Below, in pieces: positions 16,756 through 24,577 of a DNA stretch of 27,357 nt. The stretch is from assembly GCA_023134955.1 (NCBI GenBank), contig JAGLUC010000047.1, forward strand, positions 1 to 27,357, written 5' to 3'. The stretch is from Methylococcales bacterium (lineage in GTDB: Bacteria > Pseudomonadota > Gammaproteobacteria > Methylococcales > Methylomonadaceae). Numbering within the stretch: the first letter of the stretch is position 1; each line of letters starts with the position of its first letter. The position numbers and the translations under genes are program-made. The notes beneath the pieces were generated by a model. The model had not been told where the DNA came from. It was given only the letters and a program-made list of their open reading frames with translations, and did not search any database.

Positions 16756-18063
16756 CTATCGATTATCTATAGATGAGTAATCGCGATTTTTATATCCCGT
16801 ATATATTTGTCTTGGTCGACCTATCCTTTGACCTGGTTCAGACATCATCTCCAACCAGTGAGATACCCAACCTGCTGTTCGTGCAATAACAAACATCACG
16901 GTAAACATATCTTCAGGGATTTTTAATGCTTTATAAATAATACCCGAATAAAAATCAACATTAGGATACAGCTTTTTTTCTATAAAATAGTCATCTTTCA
17001 ATGCGTATTCTTCTAAAGCTATCGCCAATTCAAACAAAGGATCATCACTAGGGAATTTTTCTAGCACTTCGTAGCAAGTTTCACGGGTAATCGTTGCTCT
17101 TGGGTCAAAGTTTTTATAAACCCTATGACCAAAACCCATTAATCTAAATGGGTCATTTTTATCTTTTGCTTTAGCAATAAATTTAGGGATTCGATCAACC
17201 GTTCCAATCTCTGCCAGCATACTGAGTACAGCTTCATTAGCCCCACCATGAGCAGGCCCCCACAAAGCAGAAATACCCGCAGCCACACAGGCATAAGGAT
17301 TAGCACCTGTACTACTGGCTAACCTTACAGTTGAAGTACTGGCATTTTGTTCATGATCAGCATGTAAGATAAATAATAAATTAAGTGCCTTGACTGCAAT
17401 AGGATCAATATAGTTGTTCTTATCAATATACTTCTGCCCAGGAAGTGAAAACATCATATTCATGAAATTTTCACAATATTCCAAATCTTGTCTGGGATAT
17501 ACAAAAGGCCAACCCACTGAATGTCGATGACTAGCAGCGGCTATTGTTGGCATTTTTGCCACCATACGCATGGCTGAAATACGACGATGCTCGGGATCGC
17601 TCATATCTAATTCACTATGATAAAATGCAGATAACGACCCCATTACCCCAACCATCATCGCCATTGGATGTGCATCATAGTGAAAGCCATTAAAGAAAAT
17701 CCTTAATGACTCATGTATCATTGAGTGTTGATTAATTTCATCAGTAAATGACAACAATTCTACTTCTGAGGGCAGCTCCCCATTCATTAATAGATAAGCA
17801 ACCTCAACAAACGAACTGTTTTTTGCCAGTTGCTCTATCGGGTAACCTCGATAAAGTAAAATACCTTTTTCACCATCAATATAGGTAATAGCACTTTTAC
17901 AACTAGCAGTAGACATAAAACCAGGGTCAAAAGTAAATACCCCCAGCTCTTTATTTAAAGAGCCTATATCAACTGCGGGGGTACCGACACTGCCCCTTAG
18001 TAAAGAAAACTCAGTTTCTTTATCAGTCGCATTATTTCTTATTGTTACCGTATCTTTAGTCAT
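16756..18063 (-). CDS. gltA: Citrate synthase GltA
   Basis: Condenses acetyl-CoA and oxaloacetate to citrate at the entry of the TCA cycle. The 435 residues align end to end with the Gram-negative (type II, usually hexameric and NADH-inhibited) form, offset by about 8 residues from E. coli. Catalytic residues are His272 (GPAHGGANE), His313 (GFGHRVYKNFDPRA) and Asp370 (NVDFYSG). The HADHEQNASTSTVRL stretch (234-248) is characteristic. It lies 48 bases after rpmE on the same strand without a visible terminator, so some read-through from rpmE is likely, though an internal promoter cannot be excluded. Confidence 0.97.
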   Translation of the reverse strand: MTKDTVTIRNNATDKETEFSLLRGSVGTPAVDIGSLNKELGVFTFDPGFMSTASCKSAITYIDGEKGILLYRGYPIEQLAKNSSFVEVAYLLMNGELPSEVELLSFTDEINQHSMIHESLRIFFNGFHYDAHPMAMMVGVMGSLSAFYHSELDMSDPEHRRISAMRMVAKMPTIAAASHRHSVGWPFVYPRQDLEYCENFMNMMFSLPGQKYIDKNNYIDPIAVKALNLLFILHADHEQNASTSTVRLASSTGANPYACVAAGISALWGPAHGGANEAVLSMLAEIGTVDRIPKFIAKAKDKNDPFRLMGFGHRVYKNFDPRATITRETCYEVLEKFPSDDPLFELAIALEEYALKDDYFIEKKLYPNVDFYSGIIYKALKIPEDMFTVMFVIARTAGWVSHWLEMMSEPGQRIGRPRQIYTGYKNRDYSSIDNR

Positions 18064-18111
18064 AAATTATGATCTCTTTACTTTAACAAGGCGCTTGACT
18101 ACAGAGTTAGT

Positions 18112-18312
18112 TTATTTGCCGAATTTCTTACGAAATTTATCAACACGTCCAGCCGTATCAACAACACGTTGTTTGCCAGTATAAAAAGGATGACATGAGG
18201 AACATACCTCCACATGTAAATCTTTAGTTAATACTGAGCCAGTTTCAAATTTATTACCACAACCACAGGTTACAGTAATTTGTTTATACTCAGGATGAAT
18301 TTCTGGTTTCAT
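18112..18312 (-). CDS. rpmE: 50S ribosomal protein L31 (zinc-binding type)
   Basis: A 66-residue ribosomal protein of the large subunit that helps bridge the subunits. The four cysteines Cys16, Cys18, Cys37 and Cys40 are at the same positions as in the zinc-binding E. coli form, so this is the C+ type rather than the zinc-independent paralogue used under zinc limitation. GGA lies about 7-8 bases before the ATG. A short GC-rich hairpin is in the leader. Confidence 0.97.
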   Translation of the reverse strand: MKPEIHPEYKQITVTCGCGNKFETGSVLTKDLHVEVCSSCHPFYTGKQRVVDTAGRVDKFRKKFGK

Positions 18313-18326
18313 TTGGATTCCACATC

Positions 18327-18340
18327 GCCCTTAAATGGGC
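18327..18340 (-). promoter_or_regulatory. Hairpin in the rpmE 5' leader, possible L31 autoregulatory element
   Basis: GCCC-TTAAAT-GGGC forms a 4-bp GC hairpin within the predicted leader, ending about 14 bases before the rpmE start codon. Structured L31 leaders that bind the protein are known in gammaproteobacteria; whether this one belongs to that class cannot be decided from such a short stem. Confidence 0.3.
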
Positions 18341-18369
18341 TACATACTTAATAGAGAACTGAGTATAAT
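18341..18369 (+). promoter_or_regulatory. Candidate sigma-70 promoter of xthA
   Basis: A perfect TATAAT -10 box at 18364-18369, with a weak -35 TACATA (18341-18346) at 17-base spacing. Transcription would begin about 30 bases before the xthA ATG. The -35 is poor, so the call rests mainly on the -10. Confidence 0.45.
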
Positions 18370-18393
18370 ACGATTTAATCTACTTACCTGCAA
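18365..18393 (-). promoter_or_regulatory. Candidate sigma-70 promoter of rpmE
   Basis: On the minus strand, TTGCAG (18388-18393) and TATTAT (18365-18370) are spaced by 17 bases. The -10 box has 5 of 6 consensus bases, the -35 only the TTG. The leader would be about 45 bases long. The -10 box overlaps the TATAAT of the opposite xthA promoter. Confidence 0.45.
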
Positions 18394-18407
18394 CTGAAAA
18401 TTTTAAT

Positions 18408-19181
18408 ATGCGTATTATTTCACTTAATGCAAATGGTATCCGAGCCGCTGAGCGCAAAGGATTCTTTGCTTGGATGGCTACACAAAATGCTGATGTTATT
18501 TGTATCCAGGAAACCAAAGCCCAGATAGCACAACTTAAAGCAGATGTCTTTTGTCCTGAAGGTTATCATTGTTTTTATCATGATGCAGAAAAAAAAGGTT
18601 ATAGCGGTGTAGCCTTATATTGTCGCCAGAAGCCTGATGAAATTATTATCGGCATGGGAAATGATGAGTTTGACTGTGAAGGTAGGTATATTGAAGCAAA
18701 ATTTGCTGAGTTAAGCGTAATTTCTTTATATATGCCCTCTGGCTCCGCAAAAGAACAGCGTCAGCAGGTTAAATATCGTTGTATGGATCATATGATGGGT
18801 AAATTAAAGCAAATGAAAGCCTCGGAGCGAGACTATGTAATCTGCGGTGACTGGAATATTGCTCACAAAAATGAAGATATTCGTAACTGGAAAGGTAATC
18901 AGAAAAACTCTGGGTTTTTACCAGAAGAACGTGCATGGCTGGACACTCTATTTGATAAGCTTGGCTTTGTAGATGCATTTCGAGAAATTGAGCAACAACA
19001 ACATCAATATACCTGGTGGTCAAATCGTGGTCAGGCATGGGCGAATAATGTGGGATGGCGTATTGATTATCAAGTATTATCTCCAAACCTAAGGGGTAAA
19101 GTACAAGCTACAGAAATTTATAAAGATCAACGATTTTCAGATCATGCTCCGCTTATCATAGACTATAAGATGACCCTTTAA
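18408..19181 (+). CDS. xthA: Exodeoxyribonuclease III / AP endonuclease
   Basis: Base-excision repair enzyme that cleaves DNA at abasic sites and removes 3' blocking groups. The 257 residues match the ExoIII/ExoA family. Active-site residues seen: Asn7 and Asn9 (SLNANG), Glu35 (QETKAQ), Tyr108 (SLYMPSG), Asp148 and Asn150 (GDWNIAH), and the C-terminal Asp245-His246 (SDHAP). The WRIDYQVLS motif near 220-230 is also typical. It is a single gene, divergent from rpmE and convergent with ampG, with only 13 bases between the two stop codons. No strong ribosome-binding site precedes the ATG. Confidence 0.95.
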   Translation: MRIISLNANGIRAAERKGFFAWMATQNADVICIQETKAQIAQLKADVFCPEGYHCFYHDAEKKGYSGVALYCRQKPDEIIIGMGNDEFDCEGRYIEAKFAELSVISLYMPSGSAKEQRQQVKYRCMDHMMGKLKQMKASERDYVICGDWNIAHKNEDIRNWKGNQKNSGFLPEERAWLDTLFDKLGFVDAFREIEQQQHQYTWWSNRGQAWANNVGWRIDYQVLSPNLRGKVQATEIYKDQRFSDHAPLIIDYKMTL

Positions 19182-19185
19182 AATA

Positions 19186-19208
19186 ACAAAGCCGTTATTC
19201 TTGCGGCT
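19186..19208 (-). terminator. Terminator overlapping the ampG stop codon
   Basis: On the minus strand AGCCG (19204-19208) pairs with CGGCT (19190-19194) around a 9-base loop that contains the TAA stop of ampG. TTTGTTATTTT follows directly. The 5-bp GC-rich stem plus T-rich tail is a plausible if short terminator. Confidence 0.5.
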
Positions 19209-20538
19209 GATTACCTTGTTGATATAGCATTAAAATAATCACTAAAATTATTGCTGGTATGCCTGCTGCAGAGGCATAAATAAAAAATGTCGAATACCCA
19301 AAACCATCAACAATCACCCCTGAAAAACCACCTAACAACTTTGCTGGCAATGTCATTAAAGAACTAAACAAAGCGTATTGTGTTGCCGTATAAGCACTGT
19401 TAGTCAGACTAGACAAATAAGCAATAAAGACTGATGTGGCGATACCTCCGCTTAAATTATCAGCACTAATAACACCTGCCAGTAACATTAAATCAGGTTC
19501 TGAAACAGCTAATAAGGCAAATAATAAATTAGTCGCTGCCACTAATATTGCCCCCAACAATAAAGGACGTATAATTCCATAGCGCACAACCATTACACCT
19601 CCCAAAAAAGCACCTGCAATAGCCATAAAAAAACCAAATATTTTGCTTACATTAGCTATTTCCGTTTTACTAAAACCTAAATCCAAATAAAAAGGATTTG
19701 CCATGACTCCCATGGTTATATCACTCATTTTATAAACAGCAATCAATGCTAGTATTAGCAGCCCAGTCTTACCATTACGATTAAAAAACTCAACAAAAGG
19801 GCTTATAACGGCATCTAAAAATAAAGCAATAAATCGACCAACAAATCCTGTGGTTTTTTCTACGCCAAGAGCTGATTCCAGCTCCTCTTCCACTTGTTCT
19901 GATAATTTGTTTACTTTGTGTTCTGGCTCTTTAATAATCAACGTGGTACTGATTCCCACAAGCATCACCACAGCCATTACATAATAAGCCATTTGCCAGC
20001 TTGCATATTCAGCAACATAAAAAGCACCTGCCCCTGCAACAAGCAATGCAACTCGATATCCTAAAACATAAGTAGCTGCCATTGCTCCTTGATATTCTGG
20101 CTCAACCGCCTCAATACGATAAGCATCAATCACTATATCTTGTGTCGAAGAACAAAAAGCCACCCAGACTGCAAAAATAGCTATTAACCGTAATTGAGAA
20201 TGTGAATCTAAAAAACCCATCCCGACCAGACCCAACGCTATTCCTATTTGTGCAAGTAACATCCAGCTCCGTCTTTTTCCCATCAGCCTAGTTAATACAG
20301 GCAAAGGTAATCGGTCTACTACTGGAGCCCAAAAAACTTTAATTGAATAAGTTAATCCCACCCAACTAAAAAAACCAATAATCGTTCTGGCAACACCTTC
20401 ATCTCTCAACCAGGCAGATAATGTTGAAAAAACTAATAAAAAAGGAAGTCCTGCCGAAAAGCCAAGAAAAATCATGCCCAAAATACGAGGTTGAGCATAA
20501 ATAGAAAAGGCTTGCCGCCAAGTTTTAGCTGTTGTCAT
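19195..20538 (-). CDS. ampG: AmpG-family muropeptide permease (MFS)
   Basis: Inner-membrane major facilitator that imports GlcNAc-anhydroMurNAc peptides from the periplasm for cell-wall recycling. In 447 residues the hydrophobicity indicates about 12 spans with a charged cytoplasmic loop around residues 205-235. The N-terminal FLGFSAGLPFLLVFSTLSAWL and the following DEGV...IGFFSWVGLTYSIK are AmpG hallmarks, as is GKRRSWM in the loop after helix 2. It is in the same direction as nhaD but separated from it by a terminator. It fits with PBP1A, EnvC and the DamX-like protein encoded nearby, but it is not in one operon with them. Confidence 0.88.
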   Translation of the reverse strand: MTTAKTWRQAFSIYAQPRILGMIFLGFSAGLPFLLVFSTLSAWLRDEGVARTIIGFFSWVGLTYSIKVFWAPVVDRLPLPVLTRLMGKRRSWMLLAQIGIALGLVGMGFLDSHSQLRLIAIFAVWVAFCSSTQDIVIDAYRIEAVEPEYQGAMAATYVLGYRVALLVAGAGAFYVAEYASWQMAYYVMAVVMLVGISTTLIIKEPEHKVNKLSEQVEEELESALGVEKTTGFVGRFIALFLDAVISPFVEFFNRNGKTGLLILALIAVYKMSDITMGVMANPFYLDLGFSKTEIANVSKIFGFFMAIAGAFLGGVMVVRYGIIRPLLLGAILVAATNLLFALLAVSEPDLMLLAGVISADNLSGGIATSVFIAYLSSLTNSAYTATQYALFSSLMTLPAKLLGGFSGVIVDGFGYSTFFIYASAAGIPAIILVIILMLYQQGNQPQE

Positions 20539-20552
20539 AAGTTATCACAAAT

Positions 20553-20604
20553 AAAAAAGCACTTTTTAAGGTTACATAATTATGTCCCTCAAAAAGCGCT
20601 TTAT
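20553..20604 (-). terminator. Rho-independent terminator after nhaD
   Basis: On the minus strand, AAAGCGCTTTTTGAGG (about 20602 down to 20587) pairs with CCTTAAAAAGTGCTTT (about 20573 down to 20557) through Watson-Crick and a few G-U or A-C contacts, and TTTATTT follows. It lies about 75 bases after the nhaD stop and just before ampG. Confidence 0.75.
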
Positions 20605-20679
20605 AGATTAAGTTTTACTTATACTCACTTTTAGTACAAGCCTAAGTCATCGCAATAAAAACCAAGACTTAAATAGTCA

Positions 20680-22044
20680 CTAACCATTCACCAAGTAATG
20701 AACAAAAATACTGGCAAAGTAACCTAATGCGATAACAGGTGTCCATTTCATATGACTAAAGAAAGTATATTTATGTTTAGATGTTCCCATTAATGCAACA
20801 CCAGCAGCAGATCCTACAGATAGCAAAGAACCGCCAGTACCTGCGGTTAATGTAACTAACAACCACTGATACAAGTCCATCTCCAGATTCATATTTAATA
20901 CTGCAAACATCACTGGAATATTATCAACAATTGCAGAAATAATCCCGACAAAAATATTTGCTGTTGTATCACCTAAACCGTCATACATCGCCCCAGATAA
21001 CAACTCCAGATAACCAATATAACCCAAGCCACCTACAGCAAATACAACGCCAAAGAAGAAGAACAATGTGTCCCACTCAGCATCACGTACTTTATCAAAA
21101 ATATCAAATGATTCATCACTATATAATTTGTTAATACTATAGCCATAAATCATTAACACAGATAAGCCAACCATCATTCCCATAAAAGGTGGTAGATGTA
21201 AAAACTGTTTAAAACTTACTGCGGTAACAATGGTTAACAAGAATAAAACGCAAACTTGAATAGCACCAGGCTTTAACATAACAGCCTCTTCATTCGATGC
21301 AGCAGGTTGCTCATCAGGAACAGCCTGGTACATAAAAAAAGCAGGAACAATATAATTAACAATTGATGGAATAAATAAAGCAAAAAAGTCAAAAAATTCG
21401 GCATACCCTGCTTGCCAGACCATTAAAGTTGTAATATCACCAAAAGGACTAAAAGCACCACCTGCATTAGCTGCAACCACTAAGTTAACTAAGCCAATGG
21501 CGGTAAACTTATCATTTCCTTTACCTACAGCCATAACAACAGCACCCACCAATAATGCTGATGTCAAATTATCAGCAACTGCTGATAAAAAGAAAGTAAT
21601 GATTCCCGTCACCCAAAACAATTGTTTATAACTAAATTGCTTTCTAATCATCCATGAACGGAGAGCTTCAAATACGTTACGCTCTGCCATTGCATTAATG
21701 TATGTCATGGCAACCAGCAAAAACAACATCAAAGCAGCAAATTCTGCTAAATTATATTCAAAAGCTTCATGTAATTGTTCTACTGAAACACCCGCATCTT
21801 GGGCTAAAATAGCAGCATGAGCCCAAATGATACCTGCCGCTAAAATAACAGGCTTGGACTTGCGTAAGCCGGTAAACTCCTCTGCCATTACAAAGCCGTA
21901 TGCGATAATAAAAATCAGAACCGTATAAATCCCTCTCTCTGTCCCAGTAAGCCCTAAATTAGTAAAATCCTCTTCATATACCTCTGCCATCACTAGCTGT
22001 GGCACAAATAACAAGCCCACCAAGACCAATAGTAAACGTAACAA
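20680..22044 (-). CDS. nhaD: Na+/H+ antiporter NhaD
   Basis: Inner-membrane sodium/proton antiporter of the NhaD/ArsB (ion transporter) superfamily, 454 residues, with hydrophobic helices throughout. The N-terminus (1-20) looks like a cleavable signal, followed by GLTGTERGIYTVLIFIIAYGFVMAEE, a characteristic NhaD opening. Conserved charged and polar stretches include SAVADNLTSALLVGAV, NAGGAFSPFGDITTLMVW and SAIVDNIPVMFAV. The start is TTG, with an AGGGGG tract 8 bases upstream; there is no ATG nearby in frame. Expected to extrude Na+, which suits a marine, brackish or alkaline habitat, though that is only an inference. Confidence 0.9.
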   Translation of the reverse strand: MLRLLLVLVGLLFVPQLVMAEVYEEDFTNLGLTGTERGIYTVLIFIIAYGFVMAEEFTGLRKSKPVILAAGIIWAHAAILAQDAGVSVEQLHEAFEYNLAEFAALMLFLLVAMTYINAMAERNVFEALRSWMIRKQFSYKQLFWVTGIITFFLSAVADNLTSALLVGAVVMAVGKGNDKFTAIGLVNLVVAANAGGAFSPFGDITTLMVWQAGYAEFFDFFALFIPSIVNYIVPAFFMYQAVPDEQPAASNEEAVMLKPGAIQVCVLFLLTIVTAVSFKQFLHLPPFMGMMVGLSVLMIYGYSINKLYSDESFDIFDKVRDAEWDTLFFFFGVVFAVGGLGYIGYLELLSGAMYDGLGDTTANIFVGIISAIVDNIPVMFAVLNMNLEMDLYQWLLVTLTAGTGGSLLSVGSAAGVALMGTSKHKYTFFSHMKWTPVIALGYFASIFVHYLVNG

Positions 22045-22108
22045 AATGATAACCCCCTCACCGACAAGTGAATAAAAGCATGTAAAATTAACCCCTCATA
22101 CTACCATC

Positions 22109-22273
22109 ATATACTCTTCACGCTCAAGAATACCTCATTTTAGTGCATATATTATCGTGATAAGCCAGGCGTAAAACAGCAGGAATAGTAATCTATTTCA
22201 ATGTTTTACAACAACGATCATCGCAATAAGATACGTGCTAGAGAGGGGGTATTCTTGAGCGTGAAAAGTATAT
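22109..22273. repeat. 165-bp foldback (MITE-like) element
   Basis: The 28-base ends (22109-22136 and 22246-22273) are inverted copies matching at 26 of 28 positions, including a 17-base perfect stretch TTCACGCTCAAGAATAC. The interior is also self-complementary: 22141-22161 pairs with about 22217-22240 mostly through Watson-Crick and G-U contacts, GTAAAAC (22171-22177) pairs with GTTTTAC (22203-22209), and AATAG/CTATT sit near the centre. It has no reading frame. A related 45-bp hairpin lies at 8658-8702. No clear target-site duplication is visible. A MITE is the likeliest reading; a structured RNA or a regulatory palindrome is also possible. Confidence 0.7.
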
Positions 22274-22281
22274 AATTAACT

Positions 22282-22310
22282 TTGTCATTTAAAGCATCTC
22301 AGTATATGAT
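22282..22310 (+). promoter_or_regulatory. Sigma-70 promoter of the sulfite reductase operon
   Basis: TTGTCA (22282-22287) and TATGAT (22305-22310) are spaced by 17 bases, each matching the consensus at 5 of 6 positions. The transcript would start near 22317, about 40 bases before the ATG. The promoter begins 9 bases after the end of the foldback element. Confidence 0.6.
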
Positions 22311-22355
22311 TAGCGGTCTTGATTTATTTGCTTCTAAGCTAGTGCCAAAACCCTT

Positions 22356-23999
22356 ATGTATCAGTATAACGACAACGACCAAACACTCATAAATGAACGT
22401 GTCACTCAATTTAGAGGACAGACCGAACGCTATTTAAAAGGCGAGCTGGGTGAAGATGAATTTCGAGCATTACGCTTGATGAATGGTCTATACATCCAGA
22501 CTCATGCTCCCATGCTTCGAGTTGCCGGTCCATATGGTCTGCTTTCTTCCAGACAACTTCGCATGATCGCTCATGTTTCCAGAAAATATGACAAAGGCTA
22601 TGCCCATATTACTACTCGCCAAAACATTCAATTTAACTGGCCTGAATTAAAAAATGTGCCCGATATTTTAGAAGATTTAGCCAGTGTTCAAATGCACGCC
22701 ATTCAGACTAGCGGTAACTGTTTAAGAAATACCACGACTGACCATCTGGCAGGTGTCTGTACTGATGAGATTGAAGACCCTCGCCCTTATTGTGAAATCA
22801 TTCGTCAATGGACAATATTACACCCTGAATTTGCTTACCTGCCTCGTAAATTCAAAATTGCCGTTAGTGGATCAAAGCAGGATAGAGCAGCCACTCAGCT
22901 TCATGATATTGGTCTCCACCTGATTAAAAATGATGCAGGTGAAATAGGCTTTAAAGTGCTTGTCGGCGGTGGTCTTGGTCGCACACCTGTTATTGGCAAA
23001 GTGATTAGGCCTTTCCTGGAAAAGAAACATTTACTTTCCTACCTGGAAGCTATTGTTCGTGTTTATAATTTGAATGGTCGACGCGATAATAAATATAAAG
23101 CCCGTATTAAAATTTTAGTTAGAGAAAGTGGTATAGAAAACATGACTGAATGGGTTGAAGCTGAATGGCAGCAAATCAAACAAGACATGGAAGTGAGTGA
23201 TGCTCGCTATAGCGAAATGAAAAATCATTTCGCACCTCATCCTTACGAAACCAATGCAAATCAAGACAGTTCTTTTAAAACACATTTAGCTCAAGATAAA
23301 AACTTTGTGACCTGGGTTAAACACAACGTAATCGACCATAAAATACCTGGCTATCGCGCTGTATTTGTTTCATTAAAAGCTCCTGCTATCGCACCAGGAG
23401 ATATTACAGAAAAACAACTGGATGATGTTGCCGAGATGGCAGACCAATATAGCTTTGGTGAAATTAGAACCACACATAGACAAAATCTGGTGCTTGCTGA
23501 TGTAAAACAAGCCAATTTATTTTCACTTTGGCAAAAACTTTCTGCCTTGTCTCTTGCCACCCCTAATATTGGTACAGCAACCGATATGATCTGCTGCCCC
23601 GGATTGGACTTTTGTGCACTCGCAAATGCCAGCTCTATCAACATTGCCAAAGAAATCAATGAAGCATTAGATGATATTGATTACTTACATGATATTGGTG
23701 ATTTGAAAATCAATATGTCTGGCTGTATGAACGGCTGTGCCCATCAAAGTGTCGGCCATATTGGTATTTTAGGTGTCGATAAAAAAGGTGTTGAATGGTA
23801 CCAATTAACCCTGGGAGGCTCGTCTGAAAATGATGCCGCTCTCGGCCAACGCCTTGGTCCTGCAGTTGCAAAAGACCAGATAACCAAAGCCATAACAACT
23901 ATTTTAGAGGTTTATATTAAACATCGAAATGAGCAAGAAATATTTTTAGATACTGTTAACCGGGTCGGTATCACCCCCTTTAAACAAGCAGTTTACTAA
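22356..23999 (+). CDS. cysI: Siroheme nitrite/sulfite reductase, probably assimilatory sulfite reductase (CysI type)
   Basis: Six-electron reduction of sulfite to sulfide (or nitrite to ammonium) on a siroheme-[4Fe-4S] centre. In 547 residues there are two ferredoxin-like half domains (about 45-115 and 335-400) and two siroheme/FeS-binding halves. The cluster motif is C-x5-C (Cys414, Cys420) and C-x3-C (Cys457, Cys461). Anion-binding residues correspond to Arg88 (TTRQN), Arg124 (NCLRN), Lys165 and Lys167 (PRKFK), as in sulfite reductase. No flavoprotein (CysJ) gene follows; instead a DUF934 gene does, an arrangement known from Pseudomonas cysI. Sulfite is therefore preferred over nitrite as substrate, but this rests on context. 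Confidence 0.85.
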   Translation: MYQYNDNDQTLINERVTQFRGQTERYLKGELGEDEFRALRLMNGLYIQTHAPMLRVAGPYGLLSSRQLRMIAHVSRKYDKGYAHITTRQNIQFNWPELKNVPDILEDLASVQMHAIQTSGNCLRNTTTDHLAGVCTDEIEDPRPYCEIIRQWTILHPEFAYLPRKFKIAVSGSKQDRAATQLHDIGLHLIKNDAGEIGFKVLVGGGLGRTPVIGKVIRPFLEKKHLLSYLEAIVRVYNLNGRRDNKYKARIKILVRESGIENMTEWVEAEWQQIKQDMEVSDARYSEMKNHFAPHPYETNANQDSSFKTHLAQDKNFVTWVKHNVIDHKIPGYRAVFVSLKAPAIAPGDITEKQLDDVAEMADQYSFGEIRTTHRQNLVLADVKQANLFSLWQKLSALSLATPNIGTATDMICCPGLDFCALANASSINIAKEINEALDDIDYLHDIGDLKINMSGCMNGCAHQSVGHIGILGVDKKGVEWYQLTLGGSSENDAALGQRLGPAVAKDQITKAITTILEVYIKHRNEQEIFLDTVNRVGITPFKQAVY

Positions 24000-24008
24000 G
24001 GCAATCCC

Positions 24009-24455
24009 ATGAAAATCATTAAAGACAAACAGATTATTGAAGATAACTGGACTCATATTGCCGACGATGCTGAATTAACAAATGGAAATATTACCGTTTC
24101 TTTATCCCGCTGGAACCATGAAGACCTCAATAATCATCAAGGAAAAGTCGGCATCAGACTACTACCTGCTGATAAAGTTGAAGATATTACTGATGAGTTA
24201 AATAAAATCCCACTTATTGTGCTTGAGTTTCCAATATTTACCGATGGAAGGAGCTTCTCTCATGCCAGATTATTACGCAGTCGATTTAATTATAAAGGTG
24301 AAATACGTGCAATAGGAAGTTATATGCCTGACCAGGTTTTTTATCTTTCCAGAGTTGGTGTAAACGCCTTTCAATTAGAAAAACCAGAAGAATTAGCTGT
24401 TGCATTATCAACAATGAATGACTTTACGGTTAAATATCAACAATCAACCAACTGA
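24009..24455 (+). CDS. DUF934 protein, probable accessory or electron-transfer partner of sulfite reductase
   Basis: A soluble 148-residue protein of the DUF934 (COG3749) family, which almost always follows cysI-like genes and is thought to take part in sulfite reduction. The C-terminal core LPADK...IPLIVLEFPIFTDGRSFSHARLLRSR (about 52-95) and the GEIRAIGSYMPDQVFYLSRVGVNAF stretch are the family's conserved parts. There are no cysteines, so it cannot itself hold an iron-sulfur cluster by Cys ligation. It starts 9 bases after the reductase stop, with AAGG overlapping that stop codon as a ribosome-binding site. The exact biochemical role is not established. Confidence 0.85.
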   Translation: MKIIKDKQIIEDNWTHIADDAELTNGNITVSLSRWNHEDLNNHQGKVGIRLLPADKVEDITDELNKIPLIVLEFPIFTDGRSFSHARLLRSRFNYKGEIRAIGSYMPDQVFYLSRVGVNAFQLEKPEELAVALSTMNDFTVKYQQSTN

Positions 24456-24522
24456 TGCTTAAATAAAAGGACACCTTTACACGAAATAGCATTGCCAGTG
24501 TAATACAGAATTATTTAGACAC

Positions 24523-24562
24523 AAAAAAGCCCGCAAAGCACAATTACTTTACGGGCTTTTTT
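24523..24562. terminator. Bidirectional terminator between the DUF934 gene and ctpA
   Basis: AAAAAAGCCCGCAAAG (24523-24538) and CTTTACGGGCTTTTTT (24547-24562) form a 16-bp stem with one mismatch and an 8-base loop, with T-runs on both strands. It lies between convergent genes ending at 24455 and 24578. Confidence 0.92.
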
Positions 24563-24577
24563 ATTTAAAAGATGAAG

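Larger units (their letters stand above)
22045..22355. other. Gap between divergent nhaD and sulfite reductase genes, largely filled by a foldback element
   Basis: Of these 311 bases, 165 are the foldback element at 22109-22273. The nhaD side (22045-22108) holds its ribosome-binding site and no clear promoter. The reductase side (22274-22355) contains a good sigma-70 promoter. There is no coding sequence. Confidence 0.6.
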
